Source: Acidobacteriaceae bacterium TAA 166
GTDB lineage: Bacteria; Acidobacteriota; Terriglobia; Terriglobales; Acidobacteriaceae
Direction of reading: 5' to 3'
Length of the DNA: 64,000 nt
Assembly (NCBI GenBank): GCA_000421065.1
Contig: ATWD01000001.1
Location: 3,402,001 to 3,466,000, forward strand
Part shown: one piece after another, positions 19,495 through 28,086 of the stretch
Layout: every line of letters begins with the position of its first letter
Numbering within the stretch: the stretch's first letter is position 1
Program-made: the position numbers and the translations under genes
The notes under the pieces: model-generated
What the model was told of the DNA's origin: nothing
Database searches by the model: none
The model's input: the letters and a program-made list of their open reading frames with translations, nothing else

Positions 19495-19562
19495 AAAAGA
19501 TGAAACAACCAGGGATGTATCCTCCCAAATTCCTTCCGGTGTAAGAGGCAGTTCTGTGAATT

Positions 19563-20456
19563 TCACGCCGCCAGAAAAGCCTGCAATGCCGCCAGTGTTT
19601 CCTGTGGATTTTCCTCGGAATTGAAATGCCCTCCGGCCACTTCTACCCCCTGAGCCTGCGGGATAAACGTACTGCGCCAGCAATCAAGAGGAGATTCGGA
19701 TAGTCTGCCTAGGAAGACCTCGCCCCATAGCACCAGGGTCGGTACGCTGATGGTTTTTCCAGTGGCTAAATCCTTACGGTCATCTTCCACATCCTGCCAG
19801 GCTCCGGCTCGGTAATCTTCACAGAACGCGTGAATTCGCTCCGGCTGCTGCCAGCTACGGCGAAAATCGGCTAACACTTCAGGCGCAAAACAATCCAGGG
19901 TGCCATCGGCGGTATGTACGCGAAGAATTTCCTCAAGATATACCTGCGTCATACGCTCCTCCGGCGCATAAGCAGGTAGTGCAAAGGTACGCCAGTGGGG
20001 AATAACAAGCGGATTGTCCTCCATAATTTCCCATACTTTTGAGACCGGCAGGTTATCCATCACCACTATTTTTTGGATTTTTTCCGGCCAGTTCAGGGCA
20101 ATGCGATAGGCAATCAGAGCACCACGGTCATGTCCAATCACCGTAAAGCGCTCATGCCCAAGCGTGGACATCACATCCACCACTTCCTGCGCCATGGTAC
20201 GTTTGGCATATTCCACATGTGCCGGATCACCCGCCACCACGCAAGAGCGGCCATAGCCTTTCAGGTCAAGGCAGACCACACGGTGAGTTTGCGCCAGCGC
20301 GGGAGCTATGTTGTGCCAGGAAGCATGGGTTTCAGGGAAACCGTGCAATAGCACGACTGCCGGGGCGGTCATCGCCCCTCCGATACGGGTGTAGAAACGG
20401 CCTTTAGGATGGTCAATGAAGTGCTCTTCAAATTCTGGGAATAAGATATCAGCCAT
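19563..20456 (-). CDS. Alpha/beta hydrolase, haloacetate-dehalogenase/epoxide-hydrolase-like
   Basis: This 297-residue protein is complete. It shows the oxyanion motif HGFPETHASWH, the nucleophile elbow GHDRGA with Asp as nucleophile, and a late His in GGHFNSEE. An Asp nucleophile in this elbow is typical of haloalkanoate dehalogenases and epoxide hydrolases rather than esterases. It starts at 20456 (AAGGA five bases upstream). It is intact while the genes on both sides are debris, and its sequence looks more A+T-rich than the flanks, so recent acquisition is plausible. Substrate unknown. Confidence 0.82.
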   Translation of the reverse strand: MADILFPEFEEHFIDHPKGRFYTRIGGAMTAPAVVLLHGFPETHASWHNIAPALAQTHRVVCLDLKGYGRSCVVAGDPAHVEYAKRTMAQEVVDVMSTLGHERFTVIGHDRGALIAYRIALNWPEKIQKIVVMDNLPVSKVWEIMEDNPLVIPHWRTFALPAYAPEERMTQVYLEEILRVHTADGTLDCFAPEVLADFRRSWQQPERIHAFCEDYRAGAWQDVEDDRKDLATGKTISVPTLVLWGEVFLGRLSESPLDCWRSTFIPQAQGVEVAGGHFNSEENPQETLAALQAFLAA

Positions 20457-20612
20457 TTTTTCCTTCAGTTGTGTGGTTAATTCCGGTTGGACGACTACCG
20501 CTCGTGGCAGCAAGAGGAACGTCTTCTGACCCGTCGCAAAAACATATTTGCCATAAACGACAGCTTTCGAGTGCAAGAGAGGAATGCTCAAGGTATTGCT
20601 TCATCCCGTGGC

Positions 20613-21232
20613 TCAAAACACTTTTTCCACTCGCAGGACGGGTTTGTTCCCGGCGGTGGTGTTCTTGGCTCCTACCTCGTGATACACGTTGACGAAGTAG
20701 AACCACTTCCGCGATTTACAACCATTCCGGAACCGATTGCTCCGATTTGCTCTGTGAATTCGGAAGTGCAGCGCCATTGGTGCGTGCATCCGTGATCTGG
20801 TCGAGATAATATCCGTTCGCACCGAGGTACACATTCTTGTTCGACATCGTAGGTAGATCTTGCGTTAAAGTGAATTGCCTGGCCTGCTTGTGTATTCTTT
20901 AGTCCCTGTCCAACTGGTGGAGCAGAATTTACGCCGTCCCATAGATAGTAGATGCGCCAGCTCGCCTCGAGTTTCTTCAATGGAAAAAGCGTGAATGTCG
21001 TGAATGTATAGTAAGAATGGAAATTCCACGCATTGCTGCCAACGTTGACCGCTGCACTACTGGAGTACCATCCCAGGGGCATATCCACGTCTAGCAGGGC
21101 TCTCGGGTAAAAAGGCATGCCGAAGAGAAGGTGCTTCGGCCATTGCAACATGATCGGCTCTACCATTACATCGCCGAAGCCGTGACCGATCCCGTGTCCC
21201 CCTGTGTCGACGTATGCTACCGACAGCACAAT
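20613..21232 (-). pseudogene. Fragment of an outer-membrane phenol/aromatic transporter (SphA-like)
   Basis: Pieces GVWYGAEIVLSVAYVDTGG, GFGDVMVEPIMLQWPKHLLF, KKLEASWRIYYLWDGVN and, in another frame, KWFYFVNVYHEVGAKN and KPVLRVEKVF resemble the MetA-pathway outer-membrane proteins that take up aromatic compounds. At least two frameshifts lie between 20700 and 20900. The signal peptide and first third are absent; a TAA stands just upstream of the first recognisable piece. The C-terminal end (VEKVF) is genuine. Nonfunctional. Confidence 0.6.
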
Positions 21233-21551
21233 CTCAGCGCCATACCATACCCCCGCACCTGCTTATGCGAAATCCATGCGATGTGAGTAGAGCGGCACCG
21301 CTATTCACATCTGTTCTCTGTGGACTTGCATTTCCGCTGATATCGAAATCTTGTTGTCGTGGACAGCTTGACCGATTGCCTCGATCACCCCTCTGGGAAG
21401 CGCAATGCCATCGAGAAAACTCGTATTGGCCCAAATTGACGGATGGAGCGAACCGGGTTGTTGCGCAAAGATGAGTGGCTTCACCCAACTGAGCGAACAG
21501 ACAAGCGAAATCGCCGCACGGGCTTAATGGTACGAGAGCAGATACATCCAA
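21233..21551. other. Unassigned stretch between fragments
   Basis: On the minus strand one frame reads SIWANTSFLDGIALPRGVIE and AIGQAVHDNKISISAEMQ before a stop at about 21313. It looks protein-like but I cannot name the family. Nothing else is recognisable here; it is probably a further gene fragment. Confidence 0.3.
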
Positions 21552-22058
21552 TCACCTAATCTCGTGCGACGAAGCCGAGGAGCGCAACAAGGCTTCCGCT
21601 TTCAGCCTCGTGAGCGATTCGAGCACGAAGTCAAATGTGGGTTGATCGAGGGAGACCTCGTCCTTGAACTTCGTATATACGCATCCGATCACCACTTCGG
21701 GACCGGGGACCACATGGGCAAGCGTCGCGATTAGTGTCTCCCTGAGTTGGTAGTGAGTACGAACATCCCCGGTGATATCGTCGCGTTTTTCATCGTAGAA
21801 ATGCTGTACGAACTCCGAGGGTGGGGCATACACAATGGCAACATCGCCACGGTCCCGAATCCGCCGAAGTAGCTGCACGATGAGGGTCGCCTTACCAGCT
21901 CCATTTTCTCCGACGAACGCCGTAAAGTCATGTTCCATTGGGATCGTCGTCGTATTTGGACCAAAGCCTTGTGAGATAAATTCTGCGGCCGCAATCAGAC
22001 TTTCTTCGGCTAGGAGACTCGAGCGTTTACCTCCAATGCAAGAGCGCGATATGTACAA
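21552..22058 (-). pseudogene. Chimeric frame made from pieces of at least three genes
   Basis: This 168-codon frame is a mosaic. Its first part (SLLAEESLIAAAEFIS) continues the TPR ATPase remnant upstream. The next (FGPNTTTIPMEHDFTAFVGE, then NGAGK) looks like the start of an OLD/RecF-type ATPase including its Walker A motif. Directly after the Walker A lysine it becomes LIVQLLRRIRDRGDVAIVY and EFVQHFYDEKRDDI, which matches the residues after Walker A of a type IV coupling protein (TraD/VirD4-type). The last 70 residues (THYQLRETLIATLAHVV onward) are unrelated and unrecognised. The switch inside the P-loop suggests recombination at short shared sequence. No function is assigned. Confidence 0.6.
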
Positions 22059-23250
22059 TCTCAGTACTTAAAGGCGAGAGTCAGGTAGTCGCACGCCTTA
22101 TCGCGTGCTTTTTTCAGATCTCCCTTCGATAGCCACAGCTCTGTTAGGGCTGCGTGCAGAGGCAGACGAAAGCACCAGTCGAGTATAGTCAAGTGACTAT
22201 TCATCTCTTCCTGAACCCTCATCAACGTGGCCAAACCACGGTCATGGTTTCCCATCGCCACATGCGCCGATCCCGCAAGTAGGCGGCTCAAGCGTATGAT
22301 GTAGCTGCCTTCAAATCTCTCGCCTTCGCTCTCCATCGGCTCGCTGATTGCGACTACCTCATGAAAGTCCATCACGTGGAAGTGAATCCAGGCGAAGTAT
22401 CTGAGCGGGAAAACTATCGCCATTCTTGTCAGCAACTTCGATAGAAGCATGCAGTGCTGTCAATGCCTCACCCCACTGTCCATTGAAGAAGAGGGCCCAG
22501 GGCAGGTAGAACTGTGCCTTCTGATAAATGATATTCAAGTATGGATTCTGTTCTCCAATAGCTTCTGAGAGTGCATTCAATCCCGCGGCAATGCATTCAC
22601 GGGATTCCTTGTAGTTGGAAGAGGCCCAATGGATTACGCCACATTGGATCATTTGGGGAGCCAAAGCGGTCCTGTGGAACTGCTGGCGGATATTCTGGAA
22701 TACTTGCCTTACTTGATCTGCTTCATACGAATTCCATCCACCTGCGCACACAGCCAGAAAGTGATAACTCATCTCCATCTGCGCCCGCGTCAAAGAGTCT
22801 GGAAGAGCTGCGATGATCCGAGAAGCATGTTCTGCAGTTCGCAGGCAGTGCTCTGCATCTTCACAGCAGGCAAGTAGCCAGGTTGAGAAGCGCCTGTGCA
22901 CTCACCTCGACGAGTCCGAGAACAGAGGCAGTTTCTGACACGCGCTCGTATGCTTCCACACAGCGAGGCACATAGATCGTTGCAAGTCGATCAAGTATTT
23001 GTAATTCGACGTCCAGCTTTTTTGTTCCGAAATCCTACCCACGAATTCGAGAGCGCGCGAGAAAGCAGTGTGATAGCCTCACGATGCGCGTAGCGCCGCT
23101 CCGAGTTCTCCGTGGCAAGTCTCAAATACTTGATCGTGCGTTCCCAATCCGAGGCCTGCTCAAAATGAAGCGCCAACTCTGCCGCAACCTTTTCAAGACG
23201 TATCTCATAAAGAACTTCGAGCTGAGCTCCAACTGGATTGCCCGATGTTG
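21975..23250 (-). pseudogene. TPR-rich C-terminal half of an AAA/adenylate-cyclase-like regulatory ATPase
   Basis: The pieces VAAELALHFEQASDWERTIKY, HREAITLLSRAL, AQMEMSYHFLAVCAGGWNS, IHWASSNYKESRECIAAGLN, QFYLPWALFFNGQWGEALTAL and FRLPLHAALTELWLSKGDL follow in correct order the TPR region of large transcription-regulator ATPases. They occupy several reading frames, so many indels exist. The N-terminal winged helix and ATPase are gone: the gene is cut at 23250 by the IS3 element. Its 3' end merges into the chimera described next to it. Confidence 0.7.
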
Positions 23251-23265
23251 TGTGCCAGTGAGGAG
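23251..23265. repeat. IS3 terminal inverted repeat, left in window
   Basis: Reads TGTGCCAGTGAGGAG, pairing with the opposite end at 25845-25859 over its first nine bases and several later positions. Confidence 0.75.
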
Positions 23266-24189
23266 TTAGTGTAGCGCATTGACCTCTGAGATCTGATCGA
23301 TGCAGGGTATGGCAACATGGGGAGCCGGGAGCGAAGCGACTGGCTCCCCATGCTGCCAAGTGGTCAAAGTCATCCATGCCTCAGGCGCTGGAGGTCTATA
23401 TCCCAGCGAGGAATGTGGCCTGACGATGTTGTAGTGGACGCGCCAGCGTTCGGCCAGCATGCGCAGTTCTTTGATCGAGTAGAAGATCTCACCGTTGAGG
23501 AATTCGTCCCTGAGTTTGGAGTTGAACGATTCGCAGTAGCCGTTCTCCCATGGGAGCCGGGTTCGATGTACAGTGTCTTTGCGCCGGTATCGGCAAGCCA
23601 TTTGCGCAGGTCTTTGGCGACGAACTCCGGGCCATTACCTGATCGAAGATGCTCCGGCACGCCCTTTAGCACCATGACATCGGCCAGCGCTCCGATCACC
23701 TTCGTGCTCGACCAGCGCCGTTCCGCGCGGATCAGCAGGCACTCGCGGGTGGACTCATCGATCAGGTTAAGCATCGCACACTACGGCCATCGTGCGTTCG
23801 TGTGCTGACGAAGTCGTAGCTCCATACATGGCCCGCATATGTTGGCCGCAGCCGCACACACGAGCCATTATTGAGCCACAGCCGCCCGCGTGGCTTCTGC
23901 TTCTTCGGAACCTTCAGCCCTTCACGACGCCAGATGCGTTCGACTCTGCCTTGCCCACCGTCCAGCCGGCTCGCTGTAGAAGCGCCGTGATCCGGCGATA
24001 CCCGTAGCGGCCATACTGGCTGGCAAGAGCAACAATAGCCTGCGTCAGACGATCCTCGTCCTCACGCTGTGTCGGAAGGTAGCGCTGCGTGCCTCTGGGC
24101 TGTCCCAACAGAAGGCACGCATGTCGCTCACTTACGCCACGTTCGCAGGCATGGCTGACCGCACTGCGCCGTCGCTCAGGGCTTAGAAG
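23266..24189 (-). pseudogene. IS3 OrfB transposase (integrase core), defective
   Basis: The integrase-core pieces are in order: SPERRRSAVSHAC, SERHACLLLGQPRGTQRYLP, QYGRYGYRRITALLQRAGW, VERIWRREGLKVPKK, HVWSYDFVSTRTHDGR, ECLLIRAERRWS, SGNGPEFVAKDLRKWL and ENGYCESFNSKLRDEFLNGE. The DDE motif is damaged: the second Asp, normally in SDNGPEF, is Gly (GAT to GGT at about 23635). Single-base deletions near 23930 and 23775, and another near 23555, shift the frame. The 5' junction with OrfA is occupied by the IS110 insertion. It cannot transpose itself. Confidence 0.85.
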
Positions 24190-24196
24190 TAACGGG

Positions 24197-24208
24197 ATGG
24201 TCCGTTCC
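24197..24208. repeat. IS110 subterminal inverted repeat, left end
   Basis: ATGGTCCGTTCC, seven bases inside the left boundary; pairs with 25528-25539 with one mismatch. Subterminal repeats are characteristic of the IS1111 group. Confidence 0.75.
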
Positions 24209-24259
24209 GATTCCAAGTGGAGCACACTGAAGTCAAGCAGTTGACGGAAGGAGACCGCC

Positions 24260-25297
24260 ATGAAGAAGCGCATTGAAGGAGTTACGACGTACGGCATCGA
24301 CATTGGGAAGAACACCTTCCACGTCGTCGGCCTCGACAGTTCGGGCAAGCCGGTGTTGCACAGCAAGTTCCGACGCGATCGATTGCTTGTCCATTTTGCG
24401 AACACTCCGGCAGCGCTTATCGGCATGGAGAGCTGTCCAGGATCACAGTGGCTGGCACGCAAGCTCCAAGCGTCGGGCCATTCGGTCAAGATTATCCCTG
24501 CTCAGTTCGTAAAACCCTACGTGAAGTCCAACAAGAACGACATGGTCGACGCAGCAGCGATCGCCGAGGCAGTCACCCGGCCGACGACGCGATTCACTCA
24601 GATAAGGCATCCGGAGCAGTGCGCCCGGCAGGCGCTGCACCGGGTGCGCGATCGCTATATGAGCCAACGTACGGGCCTCATCAACCAGATCAGAGGGTTT
24701 TTGCTGGAGTTCGGTGTCCCTATTCGGCTAGGCGTGGGCGTCTTCCGATTGGATGTTCCACGAGCTCTTGGAGATGAGGAGAACGAACTGCCGCCATCCA
24801 TGCGGTCGCTCCTTGCCGATCTGTGGAACGACTTCAAGCTCCTGGAGGCCAGGATCGAAGAACTCTCCAGGCAGATTCAGCGCAGCGTGCAGTATAGCGA
24901 CACAGCCCGACGACTCATGACGGTACCCGGCATCGGACCGCTTGCGGCCAGTGCTCTTGAAGCCTCAGCCGGCAACGGTCATCAGTTCGCGAACGGGCGA
25001 TTCTTTGCAGCATGGCTTGGACTCACGCCGCGAGAGTATTCCACTGGCGGCAAGACGACCTTGCTCAGCATCAGTAAGCGAGGAAACACCTATCTTCGAA
25101 GGCTATTGGTCCATGGAGCCCGATCCTGCGTGCAGACCTGCGACAGGCAGCGTCATCAGCTGGGAGCATGGATCACCAAGCTTGAACAACGCATGCATCG
25201 CAATAAGGTTATCGTCGCACTGGCTAACAAGATCCCCCGAGTCGCCTGGAAGATTCTCACCAAGCCCGAAGAGATCTATGGCTGGGCGGAGGTCTGA
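24260..25297 (+). CDS. IS110/IS1111-family transposase (RNA-guided DEDD recombinase)
   Basis: The 345-residue protein is full length. The N-terminal RuvC-like domain carries the DEDD set at Asp14 (YGIDIGK), Glu57 (GMESC), Asp94 and Asp97 (KNDMVDAAA). The C-terminal Tnp domain has the helix-hairpin signature TVPGIGPLAASAL and the REYSTGGKT segment that holds the catalytic Ser in this family. The start ATG at 24260 has AAGGAGA upstream. Members of this family recombine DNA using a bridge RNA encoded in a noncoding end of the element. This is the only undamaged transposase in the window. Confidence 0.93.
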   Translation: MKKRIEGVTTYGIDIGKNTFHVVGLDSSGKPVLHSKFRRDRLLVHFANTPAALIGMESCPGSQWLARKLQASGHSVKIIPAQFVKPYVKSNKNDMVDAAAIAEAVTRPTTRFTQIRHPEQCARQALHRVRDRYMSQRTGLINQIRGFLLEFGVPIRLGVGVFRLDVPRALGDEENELPPSMRSLLADLWNDFKLLEARIEELSRQIQRSVQYSDTARRLMTVPGIGPLAASALEASAGNGHQFANGRFFAAWLGLTPREYSTGGKTTLLSISKRGNTYLRRLLVHGARSCVQTCDRQRHQLGAWITKLEQRMHRNKVIVALANKIPRVAWKILTKPEEIYGWAEV

Positions 25298-25542
25298 CAC
25301 AAGCTTTTCCCAAGTTTGCTGCGCAGAGAACAGATGGCACAACGGTCGATCGGCATGCTATAAACCCGCTCGGGGAAACCGGTCTTGTTCAAGACCGAAC
25401 CAAGTTATTGGTAACAGCATGCGCGGATCTCATCATGGCCTGGTCGCCAAAAGCGGCCGACTCGCGAGAGGCCGGATACATTTATGCAAACCGCTATGTG
25501 TCAAAAGCAAACTGCGCTTGCAAAAACGGAGCGGACCATACA
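25298..25542 (+). ncRNA. Candidate bridge RNA region of the IS110 element
   Basis: The 245-base noncoding right end folds convincingly. GCATGCT (25353-25359) pairs with AGCATGC (25416-25422), enclosing an internal loop and a perfect inner hairpin CGGTCTTG-TT-CAAGACCG (25380-25397). This stem, internal loop, hairpin layout is that expected for a guide loop of a bridge RNA. The left side of the internal loop contains CTCGGGGAAAC; the target in IS3 reads CTCGGGAAAC across the insertion point, giving seven ungapped identical bases (GGGAAAC). A second loop further 3' (GGCC-rich, 25437-25475) may bind the donor end. Transcription is not shown. Confidence 0.6.
25528..25539. repeat. IS110 subterminal inverted repeat, right end
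   Basis: GGAGCGGACCAT, three bases inside the right boundary; inverse complement of 24197-24208 except one base. Confidence 0.75.
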
Positions 25543-25817
25543 TTTCCCGAGGCGATGTCCTTCAACACCAGGTTATCCAGACTCAGATTCGCTACCAGAC
25601 GCTTCAGCTTCGCATTCTCCTGCTCCAACTCCTTCAGCCGCTTCGCCTGGTCGATCTGCAGGCCACCATACTCCTTGCGCCAGCGGAAATACGTCTGCTC
25701 CACAATCTCCGCTTCCTTGCACGTCTGCGCCGTCGTCTTCCCGTTCGCTATCGCTACTTCGATCTGCCGCAGAAGGTTCACTACCTGCTCTGGCTGATAC
25801 CGCTTACCTCGTGCCAT
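25543..25817 (-). pseudogene. IS3 OrfA (helix-turn-helix) interrupted at its 3' end
   Basis: The frame starts MARGKRYQPEQVVNLLRQIE and shows the IS3 OrfA helix-turn-helix (TTAQTCKEAEIVEQTYFRWRK) followed by a leucine-zipper coiled coil (AKRLKELEQENAKLKRLVAN). It ends LVLKDIASGN, where the IS110 element begins; the current frame reads 15 IS110-derived residues before stopping. Without the insert it would end SGNF, the usual OrfA terminus where frameshifting to OrfB occurs. Confidence 0.85.
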
Positions 25818-25844
25818 CTTGCTCTCCTTGTTCCAGTGTGTCTC

Positions 25845-25859
25845 TCATTTACTGGCACA
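25845..25859. repeat. IS3 terminal inverted repeat, right in window
   Basis: Read on the minus strand it begins TGTGCCAGTAAATGAG; counterpart of 23251-23265. Confidence 0.75.
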
Positions 25860-26325
25860 AAGCAAGCCGGGCAGACCAGATCTGGCTGTCCGTCAGGATG
25901 ACGCCGAGCGGCAGGCCAAGCGCATCGGCGAGCAGGTGGATCTTGGTCGTCAGACCTCCTCGACTCCGCCCCCGAGCGGTCTCGGAAGCCCCCTTTTTCG
26001 CGCCGTCGCAGCCTGCTGATGAACGCGAACGACGCTGGAATCGATCATGACGTACCGGTTTTCCCGGTCCTTGAGAAGATTGGCGAAGACCCGATCCCAC
26101 ACTCCGGCTGCCGCCCATCGGCTGAAGCGCTTATGCGTCGTCTTGTACTTGCCATAGCGTTCGGGCATATCCTGCCAGCGCATGCCCGAACGCAAAACCC
26201 ACAGCACTCCATACACGAAACGCCGGTTATCCTCCGCCGGACGGCCTACCGTTCCAGCACGCACGACAGCAACGGTTCAATGCGCCGCCACTGTACCTCC
26301 GTCAACTCATATCGACCTACACCCA
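25860..26325 (-). pseudogene. IS5-family (IS427 group) transposase, truncated and frameshifted
   Basis: The minus strand reads YELTEVQWRRIEPLLS, RPAEDNRRFVYGVLWVLRSG, RWQDMPERYGKYKTTHKRF, NRYVMIDSSVVRVHQQAAT and, in another frame, RGGLTTKIHLLADALGLPL. This is the N-terminal half of an IS5/IS427 transposase, including the first catalytic Asp (VMIDSS). It stops at the IS3 boundary at 25860. Two frameshifts are present. No right end of this IS could be found. Confidence 0.75.
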
Positions 26326-26353
26326 TCACTCCACTGCAACAAATCCGCAGAAA

Positions 26354-27115
26354 TTACAAAAGTGATTTGTCGATACGACCTAGAGGCGTGCGGGTGTGAA
26401 ATGGACAACTTCCCGTCTCAGGAGAATTGTCATCGGGAAGCGCATACTGTTTCCATTCCCGGTTTGCAGCATGGCCGTAGAATCCGATGTCCGGATGGAC
26501 TGACATTCCATCGTATGCCAGCATTCGTTTGTGAATACGATGCCGTATTTCTGGCGCAATGGGCTCTGAGGTCGCTGGATCGGTAAAGAGCTTGCGCGGC
26601 TGAAAGATAAGTACGATGCCTGGCCCGAGATTCCGGCTGCGGCGCTGCACATAGGTCGGCGATGAACCAACGACAAACATCTCGCAGCCACCAAACGAAA
26701 ACTCCCAAAAGGGATGATCGGGCGTTCGTTCGAGACTGGGCTGGCGGTCGTGTTCGTGAAGCATTTGCAGCAATTGCCAGAAGCGATCGACAAAACCAGC
26801 GTGCGTCGTTATCAGTGGATCTGGCTCGAAGAAAGCCACCAGGCTGCATCGGTCGTATTCGTTCTTGCCAAGCAGAGCGATGAATTCCTCCATCTCTGTG
26901 ACGAATTGCTCTGGTTTCGCGCGCGCAATGAAGGTGTATATCATCTCGCCTCGAAGCTCACCGGTTTGCCCAAAGAAACACGGAAACTCAGCGGCTCGGA
27001 GTTTCTCTCGGTAGGATGCGTATGCTCGAAGCTTCCAATCCTCTGTTGGAGCGATTCCCAGAGTTCCATTCTCAAGAACTCGGCTGGTCCACGACGATAT
27101 TTCCGTGTTCATCAT
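26354..27115 (-). CDS. YqcI/YcgG family protein, GntA-like heme-dependent N-hydroxylase
   Basis: The 253-residue frame matches the YqcI/YcgG family: PCFFGQTGELRGEMIYTFIA, FWQLLQMLHEHDRQP, HPFWEFSFGGCEMFVVG, PGIVLIFQPRKLF, then REWKQYALPDDN and CPFH. The family includes the heme enzyme GntA that N-hydroxylates a guanidine intermediate in guanitoxin biosynthesis, and the conserved His/Cys residues are kept. The last 13 residues after CPFH are probably not native, since they read into the IS5 flank. The start codon overlaps the stop of the desaturase gene upstream (27112-27115), so the two are coupled. Substrate unknown; I do not infer toxin synthesis. Confidence 0.75.
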   Translation of the reverse strand: MMNTEISSWTSRVLENGTLGIAPTEDWKLRAYASYREKLRAAEFPCFFGQTGELRGEMIYTFIARAKPEQFVTEMEEFIALLGKNEYDRCSLVAFFEPDPLITTHAGFVDRFWQLLQMLHEHDRQPSLERTPDHPFWEFSFGGCEMFVVGSSPTYVQRRSRNLGPGIVLIFQPRKLFTDPATSEPIAPEIRHRIHKRMLAYDGMSVHPDIGFYGHAANREWKQYALPDDNSPETGSCPFHTRTPLGRIDKSLL

Positions 27116-28086
27116 GATATGGCCTTTGTTGCATGTGCCTTACGGGCCCGGCGAGCAAGGCGAACCATCCGACGAAAGCCAGCAGCCTGTTGGGCTCCCC
27201 ATGAACCGGATACCATCGCGGGTTCAGCACCAGCATCCCCCGTCTCTATGGTGTTGTCGCGGAACTTGGCTGTATTGAAGGTGATGTCCCACCAGGACAA
27301 CGCAGTACCGAAGTTGCAGCTGCGACGTCCGGCCGCTTTCAGCGCGTGATGAGTTCGATGGAAGCGAGGAGAAATAAAGATATGGTCACCCAGCCATCCG
27401 TAGCTGATACTCGTATTGGAATGAGCGAGGCTGCCCACGAATCGAAAGCCAAGAATGACAAACGGAAACTGGAGTGACGGAACTCCGATGAGTAGGCCGA
27501 CAGCGATCAACCAGAGGTAGGTTATGGTGTCTTCGAGCACATGGGATCGTTCGTCGGACCAGAACGTCATCTGATCTTCCGCATGATGCACGGAGTGGAC
27601 GCCGTACCACCATCCATACCTGTGAGAGAGGCGATGTCTCCAGTAGTCAGAAAGGTCGAGGGTAGCGAAGTTGATGAAGAATACCAACAACGGCCACGAC
27701 GCTAACGCAGGGACCAGAGCGAGCAATGATGGTGGCTTCATTGAATGCGCTAAGAAGAACCCATCGAGTTGCTGCCGCAACCAGTCGTACTCAAAGAATG
27801 CAATGAGTGGGAAGAGCACGAGACGGACAAAGAAGGCATAGGTTACGTCCGCTACAATCGGATTCCGTTCAGCCCAACTCGTAAGAGGCCAGATTCGCTC
27901 GATTGGAGTGCAGATCAAGAAACTTAAGCAGAGTTGCAAGACTCCGCAGCCCGCAAAGAATAGCCAGAGGGCAAGAACGTGGCTATGCTGTATTACTCCA
28001 ATATGGTGCAGGGACGATTCCAGAGAGCCTATGACACAAGTAATCGCGCCCGTGGCAATAGGCGTTGCGTGGGATATCCAGGACAT
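27112..28086 (-). CDS. Sterol desaturase / fatty-acid hydroxylase family membrane protein
   Basis: This 324-residue membrane protein has the histidine clusters that bind the di-iron centre of the family: HRLSH, HSVHH and HRTHH, between hydrophobic segments. It should use O2 to hydroxylate or desaturate a lipid at the inner membrane. It overlaps by four bases with the GntA-like gene downstream. Both are oxygenases, so action on a common product is conceivable but not shown. No lesion. The last about 30 residues are basic (RRMVRLARRARKAH) and may be cytoplasmic. Confidence 0.85.
   Translation of the reverse strand: MSWISHATPIATGAITCVIGSLESSLHHIGVIQHSHVLALWLFFAGCGVLQLCLSFLICTPIERIWPLTSWAERNPIVADVTYAFFVRLVLFPLIAFFEYDWLRQQLDGFFLAHSMKPPSLLALVPALASWPLLVFFINFATLDLSDYWRHRLSHRYGWWYGVHSVHHAEDQMTFWSDERSHVLEDTITYLWLIAVGLLIGVPSLQFPFVILGFRFVGSLAHSNTSISYGWLGDHIFISPRFHRTHHALKAAGRRSCNFGTALSWWDITFNTAKFRDNTIETGDAGAEPAMVSGSWGAQQAAGFRRMVRLARRARKAHATKAIS

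Larger units (their letters stand above)
24190..25542 (+). mobile_element. IS110-family (IS1111-type) insertion sequence
   Basis: Joining the IS3 sequence on both sides (minus strand GCCTCGGGAAA with CTTCTAAGCC) recreates the normal end of IS3 OrfA, so the insert is 24190-25542 within one or two bases. It has no terminal inverted repeat at the very ends and no clear target duplication, as expected for IS110. Subterminal repeats are present: ATGGTCCGTTCC (24197-24208) and the reverse of GGAGCGGACCAT (25528-25539), 11 of 12 matching. Short left end (70 bases) and long right end (245 bases) fit the IS1111 group. The transposase is intact. Confidence 0.9.
23251..25859 (-). mobile_element. IS3-family insertion sequence, itself interrupted by IS110
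   Basis: The ends are imperfect inverted repeats: TGTGCCAGTGAGGAG at 23251 and TGTGCCAGTAAATGAG reading inward from 25859, with the TG...CA termini usual for IS3. Subtracting the 1353-base insert leaves about 1256 bases, the normal IS3 length. OrfA and OrfB lie on the minus strand. The flanks (GATGTTG and AGCAAGC) show no target duplication, so the element has either been part of a deletion or recombined. OrfB is dead (see entry). Confidence 0.85.
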
